Positions 24,383 through 34,365 of a stretch of DNA of 64,000 nucleotides are shown piece by piece. The stretch spans positions 765,001 through 829,000 of the forward strand of contig JAQFVV010006342.1 of the NCBI GenBank assembly GCA_028023455.1, in the 5' to 3' direction. The stretch comes from Epiperipatus broadwayi. Its lineage: Eukaryota > Onychophora > Udeonychophora > Euonychophora > Peripatidae. Under the pieces are notes generated by a model. The model did not search any database and was not told the DNA's origin. It saw only the letters and a program-made list of their open reading frames with translations. The stretch's first letter is position 1; every line of letters begins with the position of its first letter. The position numbers and the translations under genes are program-made.

Positions 24383-24399
24383 TTGCATTACTATTGTAA

Positions 24400-25240
24400 A
24401 GATAAGTGTACCTTGTGTACCATAATGCATATAGTATAAATATTGTATTTCTTATTTTTGCTAAACAGGCATTTGGAAAATACCTATAATTGAACTTATA
24501 GTGGCATTCTTTTTTTGATAAATTTTTGTAATATAAGGTCAAGTGTATTGTAGGCTACTACACTCAAAGAATATGTTTTCAGTTCTTTCTGAACTGTGCA
24601 AAAACTCACATATAGGGTCAATGTTAAATATGTTTTTCTTATATCTCATGAAATATAATGTTGGTAATACATATTAAAGTAATAAAACTCCATAATATCA
24701 TACAGAATTATATTACTGTTTTTTATTCAAGTTTTTGCCTATGCCAACAAAAATATATATATATTGTATATATATATTATATAATTGAAACAATACATAA
24801 CCTCTAGCACCCTATAGAGTAAAAGTCTTTCTACTTTCTTATTCCAAAGAAAATCTGTGAAAGAGATATTATTCACCAAGCTTACCAAGTGGAGGTTTTA
24901 ATGATCTATCATCCATTTATAAAGATTGAATAATATTGAATGATTATCTGCAATTGTTGTAGATTATCTATTTGAATAAAAATATCCTAAGCCTAAAAAA
25001 TTCCAAGTTTTACCTAAACTAAAGTTAATCAACTAGCAGGCTTTCTATATATCTGTTCCAGAAGTATGTATAGAAATGCCTAATAGAATTTAAAAGAAAT
25101 GTAATTTTATTTACTAAATAATTTTAAATATACGTTTTCAAATTTCAATAACTTTATGATGATAAAGTGCTGAAAATTGATTCTCCAACATTTAATTTAT
25201 ACATCTTTTGATATAAAGCATTTCATTATTTTATTATAAT
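24400..25240. other. AT-rich intergenic sequence, no gene seen
   Basis: Only (TA)n runs and homopolymers stand out. Confidence 0.4.
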
Positions 25241-25258
25241 ATCTCTAAATTTACATAG

Positions 25259-25474
25259 AGGCAAAACTTTCCATATAGTAGCACCACTAAGTGCAAGCTA
25301 GAATAATCAATGAATACAGAATGGTTTCTGCATAAAATCCCTATCTAGTAAAATTTTATGCAAATTTTCCTGCATCCATTGATTACTCTGGATTGCACTG
25401 AGAGATTCTACTGTATGGAGAGTTTTATCTTTGTGCATATAGCTTGTGTAAGTATAAAGAATGGTAATCATGTG
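25259..25474 (-). mobile_element. Hairpin family A element
   Basis: The plus strand begins AGGCAAAACTTTCC and has the complement GGAGAGTTTTATCT near 25417-25430, then the reversed leader ending ATGGTAATCATGTGAT. Paired arms contain GCACCACTAAGTGCAAGC against GATTGCACTGAGAG. Possible flanking repeats CTAAATTTACATAG and TGTAAATTTGAGATAG are imperfect. Confidence 0.65.
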
Positions 25475-25734
25475 ATCTGTAAATTTGAGATATAGCAAAT
25501 GGCATTGCCAAGTTATTCAAATCTGTCTTTGGGGAAAAAGTTCAATACAACATTGAATTACAAACACAGAATCAAGAGGAATGGTTACATACTATAGTCT
25601 AATAAAAAGAATTTGCATAAGGTCAATTAAAATTAAAAATAGGCTTGCATTACTTAAAAATCTAAAATCCCACCAGAATTAAATTAAATTGATTCATTCT
25701 TAATAAAATGCTATAAAGTTTGTTTATTGGTATG

Positions 25735-25862
25735 TTGCATGGTTTAATGCAATGATATAGAGTGTCATACTTAAGGACCTAAAATCCTTAGATTGATTTC
25801 AATGCTGACACTTCCGGCACTCAAACTTCTTATGAACTTCTTAGCAATAAAACCATGTGATT
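25735..25862 (+). mobile_element. SINE-like repeat, AGCAATAAA family
   Basis: Contains ATGGTTTAATGCAATGATA, AAGGACCTAAAATCC, GACACTTCCGGCACTCAAAC and TTCTTATGAACTTCTTAGCA before AATAAAACC, in the same order as the repeats at 22190 (minus) and 37060. No coding capacity. Confidence 0.6.
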
Positions 25863-26099
25863 ATTTTTATGTGAAAATGGAAAAGTTCTCAAAAGGGAAA
25901 TACAGATAAACTTTAACTTAAAAAGCTACTATTATTAAAGTTATCATGATTTATGGTAATGATTATATGGACATTTCTTCAGAATTAATTGTTACCTAAT
26001 GGTTTTGAAGCTCCTATGGCATATTCATTATTGTGATGACGGACTCATTATGTTAGAGAATTTTCTTTTTACATCACTCTCAACAGCTCTAAGAATTAC

Positions 26100-26594
26100 A
26101 TGATCGGTAGTTTGGGATTAGTGCTGCTATGACATAATCATCCAGCCATAATTATTCTAACTTTTCAAATTGTTCTTTTAGGTTTGTTATTTTTTTAACG
26201 ATTAGCAAACTTTATATTTAAATAATGAGTTTCTGAATTCAACTAAATTTTTAAAAAATTATTATAAATAAGAGCTTTATATTTTAAAAATGTGAATTCA
26301 AGATAATTTTAAAAAATTATTATGAATAAGATATAAATAAAAGATTTTTTAGATAAAAAAATTAGCAAACAAAAGCAATTTTCAATGTTCAGTTTATTTA
26401 ATTCAAATGTTTTATTTACATTGTATTCGTAATAATTTTTTTAAATTAACTTGAATTCAAAAACTAATTTTTTTAATATAGTGTTTGCTAAACCTAAAGT
26501 GACACTTCACTAGCAATGAAAATATATTTGCAAAGTTAGAATAATTATGAGTGGACAATTACGTCACAGCAGCACTAATTACAAAGTATCACAT
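26100..26594. mobile_element. MITE with about 60-bp terminal inverted repeats (family D)
   Basis: TTAGTGCTGCTATGAC and CCATAATTATTCTAACTTT at the left pair with AAAGTTAGAATAATTATGAG and GTCACAGCAGCACTAAT at the right. The interior is very AT-rich with near-repeats of TTTTTAAAAAATTATTA. The target duplication is unclear and no family is recognised. Confidence 0.6.
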
Positions 26595-26940
26595 AATTTT
26601 ATAATTAGTCAGGTTTTATGTTCAAATATTCACTTTATGAATTTTTATCAGGTTAATTGCTCTGAAAGTCTATGAGATGTTCAAGCACCAAAAGTTAATG
26701 CTTAAAATTTGACCAAAAACTTTTAGTATACCAGTCAATTTAATCACTCTGCTTTTGCATTGACCTGGCTCCCATAGGCATTTTCCTTGATAAGCATGAA
26801 ATCTCTAAAAAGTCTTCTTCAACACTATAGTTTAAAAGCAACATCATTTTTAATGTACTTTAGCAAAAAATATAATAGATTGAACAACTCTGGTGTTTTT
26901 CTGGATATATCACAGAATTTGTAGTGTATTCCTTCTCACT

Positions 26941-27093
26941 AAACATTACATGATCACTTTTTCTTACACTTTCTCATAACTGTTATTAAAACAGGCAAAA
27001 CTCTCCATACAGTAGTGCCACTCAGTGGATCCATTGATTCCTCAGGTTTGCACTGAGTGGCACTATTGTATGGAGAGTTTTGCCTATTTTAAT
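26941..27093 (+). mobile_element. Short hairpin family A element
   Basis: Flanked by CCTTCTCACT (26931-26940) and CCTTTCTCACT (27094-27104). Leader AAACATTACATGATCAC leads to the arm AACAGGCAAAACTCTCCATA...GTGCCACTCAGTG, whose complement CACTGAGTGGCAC...GGAGAGTTTTGCCT ends the element. This is a compact form with arms of about 40 bp. Confidence 0.8.
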
Positions 27094-28002
27094 CCTTTCT
27101 CACTGTCATTCTATGATGAACGTTTCAAATTCAAAACCCTTTGTTGTATTTTGAACCCTTTGGTGCTTTTGATTAATAAAGTTTAATATTTGTTGCTGTT
27201 TTAGTATTATAATCTTCATTTTTTTCATATTTACTCATATCCCATCTTTCATGTCTGTTTTTTTAACTTTCCTAATAAGTAGTTTGTTCTTTTATCTTAT
27301 ATGTGAGCTATAACCAGCAGATCTAAAGTTGTTGATAATTCTTCTACCACATTTGAATACACATTAATTCATTGTCAATATACATATTGAAAAAATAAGG
27401 TGATATTAAACAAATATTGTAATTCCTTTTTCAAATTTCCAAAATTCAATGTATTAAATTTACAAACTATTGGTACAAAACATATTAAATTAAACTATTG
27501 GTACAAAACATATATTTCATTAAGTAATTAAAACAAAATAATAATAATCTTCTAAAAGTATGGAAAAACAGGTAAAAACAATATTATCATCCAAATTTAC
27601 TTAAAAAACTTATCCAAACATTTTTGCATTATTAAATAAAGTTATCTCTTTATAAATAAATTTTATAATAATAATAATGTTGTGGACATATTATTTCTTG
27701 ATAGAAAAACAATCACTATTCATCCAATATAGAAGATAATAAATTGTATGCTTACAAGTAAAGGCAATTCATATATTCAGATTTATTAAAAATGTTCTGT
27801 AGTTTCTAAAAACATTTTTTATAGTAGATGGACAATTTTTAAATAATCATAATAACCAACTATGTGTTATACATGTACAGAGAAAGATCTTGTAATAGTT
27901 AGTGAATCTGTCACAATGCCCACAATCTGACATTCTCATTAACTATTGGGCCTAAAAAAACAAAAGATATGTGATTTTTATTTCTTAAATTTAAGGGTGC
28001 TG

Positions 28003-28598
28003 TGTCCCAGCTTTCGCCAAGTGATCAGCAATGTTAACTTGGTTTAGTAAACAGAGACCATGTGTGTAATATAATAGTTTAATATACATAAAATAACTAA
28101 CAGACAATATTATATGGAGAAGTAACTACAACAGTTAGGGATCTTAATACCCTAATTCTCCCCATGTACCAAAAGTTAAAAGTTTATAAGTCCACTCTAC
28201 CTGCGACAGGCATAAATTTATTATCCACAAAAAGCCCAGTTGGGCATCATAAAATAATAAAAGATCAGTATGATCTGTTTAAGGTCCTAGTTGACTGATT
28301 ACCTACAGGTGCCAAATACCTGGGATATTCTGTCCTCTTGAACACACACCTGCCAGCACTGTAGCAGGAAAAAGACTTCGAGAGTCTTTTGACTCTTGTT
28401 TTTATACCTGTCACATCTCGGTCTTATTTTCTTTCTTTCTATTTCTGGAGTAGTTGGTAACCTGTATCTGTCAGACATACAATCCAGGTTCCACTGACAT
28501 GTTTTGTTCTATATAGTAGTTGTTTTAGTTAAGAAATCAGCTTGACAATCTATAACCGTTATCAATTGTTATTACTCTATATACATACGTATATAACA
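28003..28598 (-). repeat. 3' LTR of the gypsy element
   Basis: In element orientation it starts TGTTATATACG and ends GGGACA, the TG...CA form. It matches 33435-34041 along its length (shared phrases GCCAGCACTGTAGCAGG, AAGACTTCGAGAGTC, TTCTGGAGTAGTTGGTAAC). The two LTRs differ at many positions, so the insertion is not recent. Confidence 0.92.
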
Positions 28599-28612
28599 AT
28601 TCTCCCCTTACT
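28599..28612 (-). promoter_or_regulatory. Polypurine tract (plus-strand primer)
   Basis: On the minus strand AGTAAGGGGAGAAT immediately precedes the TGTTATA start of the 3' LTR, the position and composition expected for a retrotransposon polypurine tract. Confidence 0.75.
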
Positions 28613-28849
28613 CCAGAAATGGCTCTTCTTTTTTTCTTTTTTAGACCTAGTCTCTTAATTTGTATGGCTTTTGCATTTTTCCTTTTTGGTAGGCATATAT
28701 CCATTGTTCCTTCATTTGACTTTGGCATATGAATCATGTCTATTTCGTTGTCAGGTATTGTCTCTCTTCTGTTTTTGCTTGGTGCTTTATATTCAATTTC
28801 TCTTGGTCCTGCAATCCTACTTCATTTGGAACATGTGTCAACATTTACA

Positions 28850-29538
28850 GTTCTTCTACCATGCAATGTCTGAGATGGTTTATGTGTCTTCTATATGGTG
28901 TGCCATCTTGTAACTGGATGATTACTATGTGCTGTGATAACAGTCTTGTAATTTATCCCTTCTACCCATTTTTTTGTAGCATATCCTGGACCAAAACTCC
29001 ATCTCCTTTTGCAAAAATGCTTGTATAATTTTTGCTACCCATTTTTTTGGTGGAGTTTTGAAGCAGCTATGATAATTTAATGTGCAATTTCCTGCCCATT
29101 AGTAATTCCGCTGGTGACTTTCCCATAGCTGTCGATGACATTGAGTGTTGGTATAGCCTTGTGTCATTGATAGCACTCTGGAGATTCTGGTTATCTAGTT
29201 TTCTTAAGGCTTTCTTTATATTTAGTATTGCCTTTTCATCCAGTCCATTCAATTCCGGGTGGTAAGCTGGTGTCCGTATGTGTTTGATACCATTCTGCTG
29301 GAAATATTCTTCAGTTTCTGTAGCCATAAATGCCATTCCATTGTTAGACACAATTGTTTCTGGCAGTCCATGGCAGGCATAATACTGAACTTAGTATCTT
29401 AATGGTTTCATTGGCGCTAATGTCTTTCACTATTCTACACTTTGCCCACTTTGAATATGCCTCAATAATCACCAATAGTATCTTCCCATTTATTGAACCA
29501 GCATGGACTATGTGGAGTCTTTGCCAAGCTGTTATCAC
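28850..29538 (-). pseudogene. Gypsy integrase core and C-terminal domain
   Basis: Minus-strand pieces 29538-29344 and 29351-29067 give the integrase core: HAGSINGKILLVIIEAYSKW, then VSNNGMAFMATE and HIRTPAYHPELNGLDEKA. The first catalytic Asp (usually in a H-V-D-F-A-G context) is absent, the reading being HIVHAG. The second, usually VSDNG, is Asn. The Glu near LDEKA remains. Further on, FAKGDGVLVQDML and DGTPYRRHINHLR match the integrase C-terminal domain. A frameshift near 29345 and later stops break it. It cannot catalyse strand transfer. Confidence 0.85.
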
Positions 29539-29544
29539 CTTTGG

Positions 29545-29760
29545 TCACAAGTTGTAATCTTTCATTGGCATATTCATCTGTCTCTGACACAGTGCACATT
29601 TTTTAATACTTTTCTCGATGTTTCTTGACATTTTTGGCCACCATATGTAGCTACGAGCCAGTGCTTTTGCCCCTACCACCCCTGGTTGCCCTTCATGCAG
29701 TAAACTTAAAACTTTTTGTCCATCCTCCATAGTAATCCCAGCCTGATCACCCATTAACAC
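29545..29760 (-). pseudogene. Gypsy integrase zinc-binding (H2C2) domain
   Basis: LLHEGQPGVVGAKALARSYI, WWPKMSRNIEKSIKKCALCQ: an H2C2 integrase N-terminal domain with one His (HEGQPG), an altered second His position (VVGAKA where HLGI/HPGI-like sequence is usual) and CALC. It is followed by RQMNMP, leading to the core at 29538. The reading frame is open for 71 codons. Confidence 0.85.
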
Positions 29761-30112
29761 ACAGCCTTTACAAATAGATAGTTTATTTTTATTTGCCTAA
29801 AAACTTGGGTCACCATATTCAGGCCTCGAATCTGTCCATCCATTTTTAATCCATTGCTTTAATATCTGGTACCCCTGATTGGCATTTGTCCAATTTGATA
29901 CCCTTTTACTATTTAATATGTCTGAGATTTAAGACATCTATATAATTTATATTAACCTCTGTACTTATTTTCTTTTGTTTATCTGGCATTCGCAACAGCG
30001 TGTCTGCATGTGCTATTTCTTTGCCTTTTTGATATTGAAGTTATATTAGTCATGTACTGCCCAAATATTTCTCCAGTACATCATGTGTGGGCTTAAATGT
30101 TCAAGTGCCAGT

Positions 30113-30361
30113 CTATCGTGGCCCAGAATTCCAAGTAGTGGTTTTTGCCAGACAGGAATTGATGAAATTTTTAAGGCCAAAAATAATAGCCAATGCCTCT
30201 TTGTCTAATTGGCTGTAGTTCCTTTCTGCTTTTGAAAGGGTCCTTGATGTATACACAGTGGGATTCTCCTCTTTGTAGCAAGAATGAGATAGTACTGCTC
30301 CTACTCCCCATTCAGATGCAACGGTGGTTAAGCGTACTTCTAGAGTGCTATTATAATGCAC
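30113..30361 (-). pseudogene. Gypsy RNase H
   Basis: ASEWGVGAVLSH, VYTSRTLSKAERNYSQLDKE and ALAIIFGLKNF are the central and C-terminal parts of a Ty3/gypsy RNase H. The usual leading DAS is VAS here, so the first catalytic Asp is missing. The 82-codon piece ends at a frame break near the C-terminus. Confidence 0.85.
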
Positions 30362-30503
30362 TAACAGTTTATATGATGATAGTAAGGCTTTTGTTTGATG
30401 GAAAGCCTCGATGGACCTTTTTCCATTTCCACTAACAGTTTATATGATGATAGTAAGGCTTTTGTTTGATGGAAAGCCTCTTGATGGACCTTTTCCCATT
30501 TCC
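30359..30503. repeat. 72-bp tandem duplication inside the gypsy pol region
   Basis: CACTAACAGTTTATATGATG...GGAAAGCCTC...GATGGACC occurs twice in direct tandem (30359-30430 and 30431-30503). The units differ by a few bases, including a 2-bp length change. It lies between the RT and RNase H relics and further breaks the frame. Confidence 0.9.
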
Positions 30504-30573
30504 ACTTTTGATTTTTCTTTAACAAATCATATAAGGACATTTTGCAATCTGAGCCTTGTTCTTCAAGAAAGGC

Positions 30574-31222
30574 TCAAAAAAATTTCATCAATCCCAAAAA
30601 TGCCTGCAGCTGTTTAACGTTGTTTGGTGGAAAGACGTTCATAACTGCTGTTACTTTCTGTGGTGATGGTTTCTTTTCCCTGTTTGAAATCAAGTGACCT
30701 AAAAATATTAATTGTTTTTCCATCCATATGGTCTTTTGTACGTTCAGTTTTAAGCCTAATTTCTCTAATTTTCTTGCACATAGTGAGGAACCTTTCTCAT
30801 AACTTGTCTTTCGAATTTGCCATGACAAGTATATCGTCAAAATATGAAATTACTCCTAAATCTTGTAATAAAGCATTGATCTTTGCTTGAAAAATATTTG
30901 GTGCTATAGAAATGCTAAACGGTAGTCTGTTGCATTTATATAAGTCCATGTGGGTCGTAAGTGCTAATTTTTCCACTGATTTATCCATTACATGAATCTG
31001 ATGAAATGCGGAGTTTAGATATAACTTGCCAAAATATGCAGCATTTTGTAGACCCACCAGTATTTTCCTAACATTTGGGACAGGGTATGCTCCCCTGTTT
31101 AAATATTTATTTATTGTAACCTGGTAAACCCCACACAACCTAACATCCCCGTTCAGTTTGGTTATTACCACTAATGGTGTATCCCAATCAGAGGTTTCAA
31201 GGGGCATTAACCCTTTTCCCAC
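30574..31222 (-). pseudogene. Gypsy reverse transcriptase
   Basis: The minus-strand pieces 31222-30797 and 30840-30574 overlap by a frameshift. Visible motifs: SDWDTPLVVITKLNGDVRLC, NRGAYPVP, KLYLNSAFHQIHV, LPFSISIAPNIFQ, the palm box SYFDDILV, then LNVQKTIW and LIFLGHLIS. The motif A Asp (KLD in the family) is replaced by Tyr (KLY), whereas YxDD is kept as YFDD. The first ten codons of the open frame lie in piggyBac MITE sequence, so the apparent start is an artefact. The true N-terminal continuation is at about 31986-32080. Confidence 0.9.
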
Positions 31223-31981
31223 CTCTTATGAGGCCTCTCGTCAACATCTGACGTCACTCTAACTCTGCCAGTTCTTATGCTAAAATATTCATTTGACAGG
31301 TATTGATTTTGTTTTTAAAAGTTCTGTAAAATGGTGCCCTCTTCCGAATTATTTTACAAGTAAAAAATCAAAAAAAATGCATTTAAACCTAAACAAAGAA
31401 AGAAAATTGTCAGTCATTGGTTGTCAGCGAGCTCTCAGCCGAAAAAGACATTCTGATTGGCTGGAAAGAACAAAGAAACCGCCTGATCAAAGAAAATAAA
31501 GAAAAACGCTGAGATTTTCATTTCGAATGCAATTTTAAGTATTAAAAAAATATAATTTGAGAAATTAAACTAGTTTTTTTAAAAATATACTAAAAAAAAC
31601 AAAATTATTTTTGAAAAATATTGAAGATTTTAGTAAAAATATTTAAGATTTAGCAAAAAGAAATCTTTACTTTTCCAGAACGTAACATTGAAAAAAAGCG
31701 TTTGCGTCACCACTTTTTTGTTTAGACATTCGCTTTATATTTGCCGAAATTGAATATATTTTATAATAAATAAATAACAATTTATTTTTGAAAGAACTTT
31801 CGTTCTCTTTCAATACCCTGAAAAATTAGTAATATACTTTTTATAAACGTATCTGAGTTGAATTTAATATTATAGGCGAATATGTTTTAACAATAGGCTT
31901 TGTCTTCAGTTTGTGAGTTGGCCAATTAAAAGATTTGATTTTTACCTCATACAACCAATAATATAATTAGCGGTTTAAGGG
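31211..31981. mobile_element. piggyBac-type MITE inserted in gypsy pol
   Basis: A 771-bp insertion bounded by TTAA on both sides (31207-31210, 31982-31985). Ends are CCCTTTTCCCACC at the left and, inverted, CCCTTAAACCGC at the right, matching the TTAA-CCCT form of piggyBac elements. Removing it joins two halves of the gypsy RT N-terminal region (KVEDKLKSLVKKGV from the right, ETSDWDTPLV from the left). It carries no recognisable transposase; the 68-codon ORF at 31293-31499 is basic and unassigned. Confidence 0.85.
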
Positions 31982-31985
31982 TTAA

Positions 31986-32500
31986 TACTCCTTTTTTGAC
32001 TAAAGATTTTAGCTTATCTTCAACCTTCAATCTTTGTGCAAATGACACTTTTCACGGTTTGCAAACTACTGGACATGCATTTTCTAGTAATTCTATTTTG
32101 ACTGGTTTTGTATCTATCAACGCTAATTCTTCATTAAAAAGCACTGGATATTTTCTAGTTATTTCCTGTTCTACAAAAATCCCTTTTATAATATTAAATT
32201 TGTATTATTAATTCATGGAACCAATCTCTCCCTATAATGGGGTTAATTTTTGTCTTTATGATATATAACTGTAGGTTTCATTTTTACTATTATACTTGAT
32301 TGGCACTGTAACCTGCCCGCAAATTTTAAGTGTATGGCCATTTATGTCTTTTGTGCTAATACTTGTTTTCTCTAGTGAACTCTTTAAATTAGTTGCTGAC
32401 AAACTCTCCCAATCTCTAAAAGACATTATATAAATTGCTGATCCACTGTCTATTTCCATTTCTATTTCCTTTTCCTGAATTTTTACTTTAATCATGAACT
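31986..32500 (-). pseudogene. Gypsy protease and start of reverse transcriptase
   Basis: The minus-strand piece 32495-32256 reads IEMEIDSGSAIYIMS, the aspartic-protease active site (DSG), followed by GHTLKICGQVTVPIKYN, typical of gypsy proteases. At about 32080-31990 the frame gives RKVSFAQRLKVEDKLKSLVK, the conserved entry into RT. Stops separate the two. The protease motif itself looks intact. Confidence 0.85.
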
Positions 32501-32589
32501 GACGTATCTCTTTTACGCGCAGATTTTTAATCGTGGTTTTTTTTTTATTAATTTCCCTCCCCTACTTTCTGACATAGGGTTTTCAATTC

Positions 32590-33232
32590 TACCCTACTTT
32601 TTACACACTAGCACCAAATGCCCCCTTTTGCCACATTTGAAACATGTGTTTTTGTTCCATTTGCACTCTCTCTTCATATGGCTTAATTTACCACAACAGT
32701 AACAAGCAATTTTAGTGTTACTTTTTGACTCACAAGGATCTACCATTCTCACTATTTGTCTTGAAAATGCTCATTTTTGTGTTCTCTTCCGACCTTGCTC
32801 TATAAGCCTGAGCTTGCTCCAAAATGAGCTCATATACCATGCCCTACTTAATGGCCATTTTATATGTTGATTCTGGTTCTACTAACCATTGTTACCTAAG
32901 CCTGTCATCCACTATCCCTCAGAGTAATTGATCCATAAGGATTTCCTCTACAAAATCACACACCCACAATCTTTAGCTAGTTCTTTCAAAGCCAAATTAT
33001 ACTCATTTATTTTCTTGCCCTTTAGTTGCTTCCTATTACACATGGTTAATCTTGCAATATGATGAGAGGGACACGAACTAAAATGTTCATTTAATTTTTT
33101 AATTACTTCTTCATATTTAACATTCTCAGTCAATGGTAGTTCAAAATATTTACTTATAACTTCGATTACCCTCTTGCTCGCGAAACACATGAGTGATGCG
33201 AGTTTCTTTTTATTATCATCTATCCCATTCAA
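32590..33232 (-). pseudogene. Gypsy gag with two CCHC zinc knuckles
   Basis: The piece 33232-32948 (DDNKKKLASLMCFASKRVIE..., YEEVIKKLNEHFSSCPS...RKQLKGKKINEYNLALKEL) matches the gag of K02A2.6-like gypsy elements. Past a frame break comes FVEEILMDQLLRGIVDDRLR. At about 32705-32610 are two knuckles, CYCCGKLSHMKREC and CFKCGKRGHLVLVC, both C-X2-C-X4-H-X4-C. Gag would package the element RNA in a cytoplasmic particle. It is broken by several stops. Confidence 0.85.
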
Positions 33233-33434
33233 GGTAAAAAATGTCTATTTGGGTTATATATAATGGCCATTCTGACACATTATCTATCTGAATTCTCCTA
33301 TGCTATTTTGACCAATTGAATATATTTTTAATACGAATCTAACCCATTCGATTTTGGCTATTAACCATTATCCTTCTAAATCCTCCCTCCCCTGTTTACA
33401 AAGTTTACTCTTGACTGCACCACTTTATTTGCAG

Positions 33435-34041
33435 TGTCCCGGCCTTCGCTGAGTGATCAGAAATATTAACTTGGTTTAGTAAATAAAGCCAGGTGTGTAA
33501 TATAATAGTTTAATATACATAAAATAGTTTAATATAGCTAACATACAATATTATATGGAGAACTAACTATAACAGTTGGGGATCTTAATATCTTAATGCT
33601 TCCTGCATACCAAAAGTTAAAAGTTTATAAGTAAAGTTTACTTTACCTGTGACAGGTATTAATTTATTATCCATGAAGAGCCCAGTTGGGCATTGTAAAA
33701 TAGTAAAAGATCAGTATGACCTGTTTAAGGTCCTAGTTGGCTGGATTACCTACAGGCACCGATTACCTGGTATATTCTGTCCTCTTGAACACACATCTGC
33801 CAGCACTGTAGCAGGAAAAAGACTTCGAGAGTCTTTTGACTTTTGTTTTTATACCTGTCACATCTTGGTCTCATTTTCTTTCTTTCTATTTCTGGAGTAG
33901 TTGGTAACCCGTATCTGTCAGACATACGATCCTGGTTCCACTGATTTGTTTTGTTCTATATAGTAGTTGTTTTAGTTAAGAAATCAGCTTGACAATCTAC
34001 AACCGTTATCAATTGTTATTACTCTATATACATATATAATA
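33435..34041 (-). repeat. 5' LTR of the gypsy element
   Basis: Matches 28003-28598, with substitutions and small indels. It contains a local duplication AAAATAGTTTAATATA (33510-33540) not present in the other LTR. The element-5' edge (plus-strand right end) is degraded: TATAATA where the other LTR gives TATAACA. A TGG 12 bases inside its 3' edge (minus strand, near 33422) is a weak primer-binding-site candidate. Confidence 0.9.
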
Positions 34042-34110
34042 AAAGGCATGACAAACTAATTCCTCTCACAAAGGTTAAATTAAAAAAATATTTTGCCACA
34101 TCATATTTTA

Positions 34111-34352
34111 CTATCAAAACATCATGTGATGACCATTTCATGTACTTATATAGGCTGTTAACAACAGTATCAAACTTTTGAAAAAGTAGTACTACCAGTC
34201 TCTTTATTGATGAAAGCTACAAACTAGAAACTAGTCTGAGAATATTGTATGAGTAGACACTAAATAGTGATTTTATGCAAAACCATTTTGCATTCATTGA
34301 TTACTAAGGCTTGCACTTGGTGGCACTACTGTATGGAGAGTTTGCTACTGTT
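34111..34352 (+). mobile_element. Hairpin family A element beside the gypsy LTR
   Basis: The leader is AACATCATGTGATGACC. The arm AACAGTATCAAACTTTTG pairs with GAGAGTTTGCTACTGTT, and the right arm carries GGCTTGCACTTGGTGGCAC. Candidate flanking repeats ACATCATATTTTA (34098-34110) and ACATTGTATTTCA (34353-34365) match at 10 of 13. The inner segment CTACAAACTAGAAACTAGTC is shared with copies at 10.3, 48.4 and 53.5 kb. Confidence 0.65.
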
Positions 34353-34365
34353 ACATTGTATTTCA

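Larger units (their letters stand above)
28003..34041 (-). mobile_element. Ty3/gypsy LTR retrotransposon, decayed
   Basis: Two direct LTRs of about 600 bp bound an internal region that, on the minus strand, encodes gag, two CCHC zinc knuckles, protease, reverse transcriptase, RNase H and integrase in Ty3/gypsy order. A purine-rich tract (AGTAAGGGGAGAAT) lies directly inside the 3' LTR. The pol style resembles K02A2.6-like invertebrate gypsy elements. All domains are broken by stops or frameshifts, catalytic residues are lost, and a piggyBac MITE sits between the protease and RT regions. No target duplication is visible because the right LTR end has decayed. Confidence 0.92.

Noticed and set aside
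23203-24395. CRISPR-like or phage attachment structure from closely spaced repeats
   Set aside because: The repeats are inverted palindromes in animal DNA, with no regular spacers or cas-like genes.
28671-29028. Plus-strand ORFs with hydrophobic sequence
   Set aside because: Antisense shadows of the gypsy integrase C-terminal region.
33400-33435. Gypsy primer-binding site
   Set aside because: The only TGG near the LTR edge is 12 bases inside and no tRNA 3' end match can be assigned from sequence alone.
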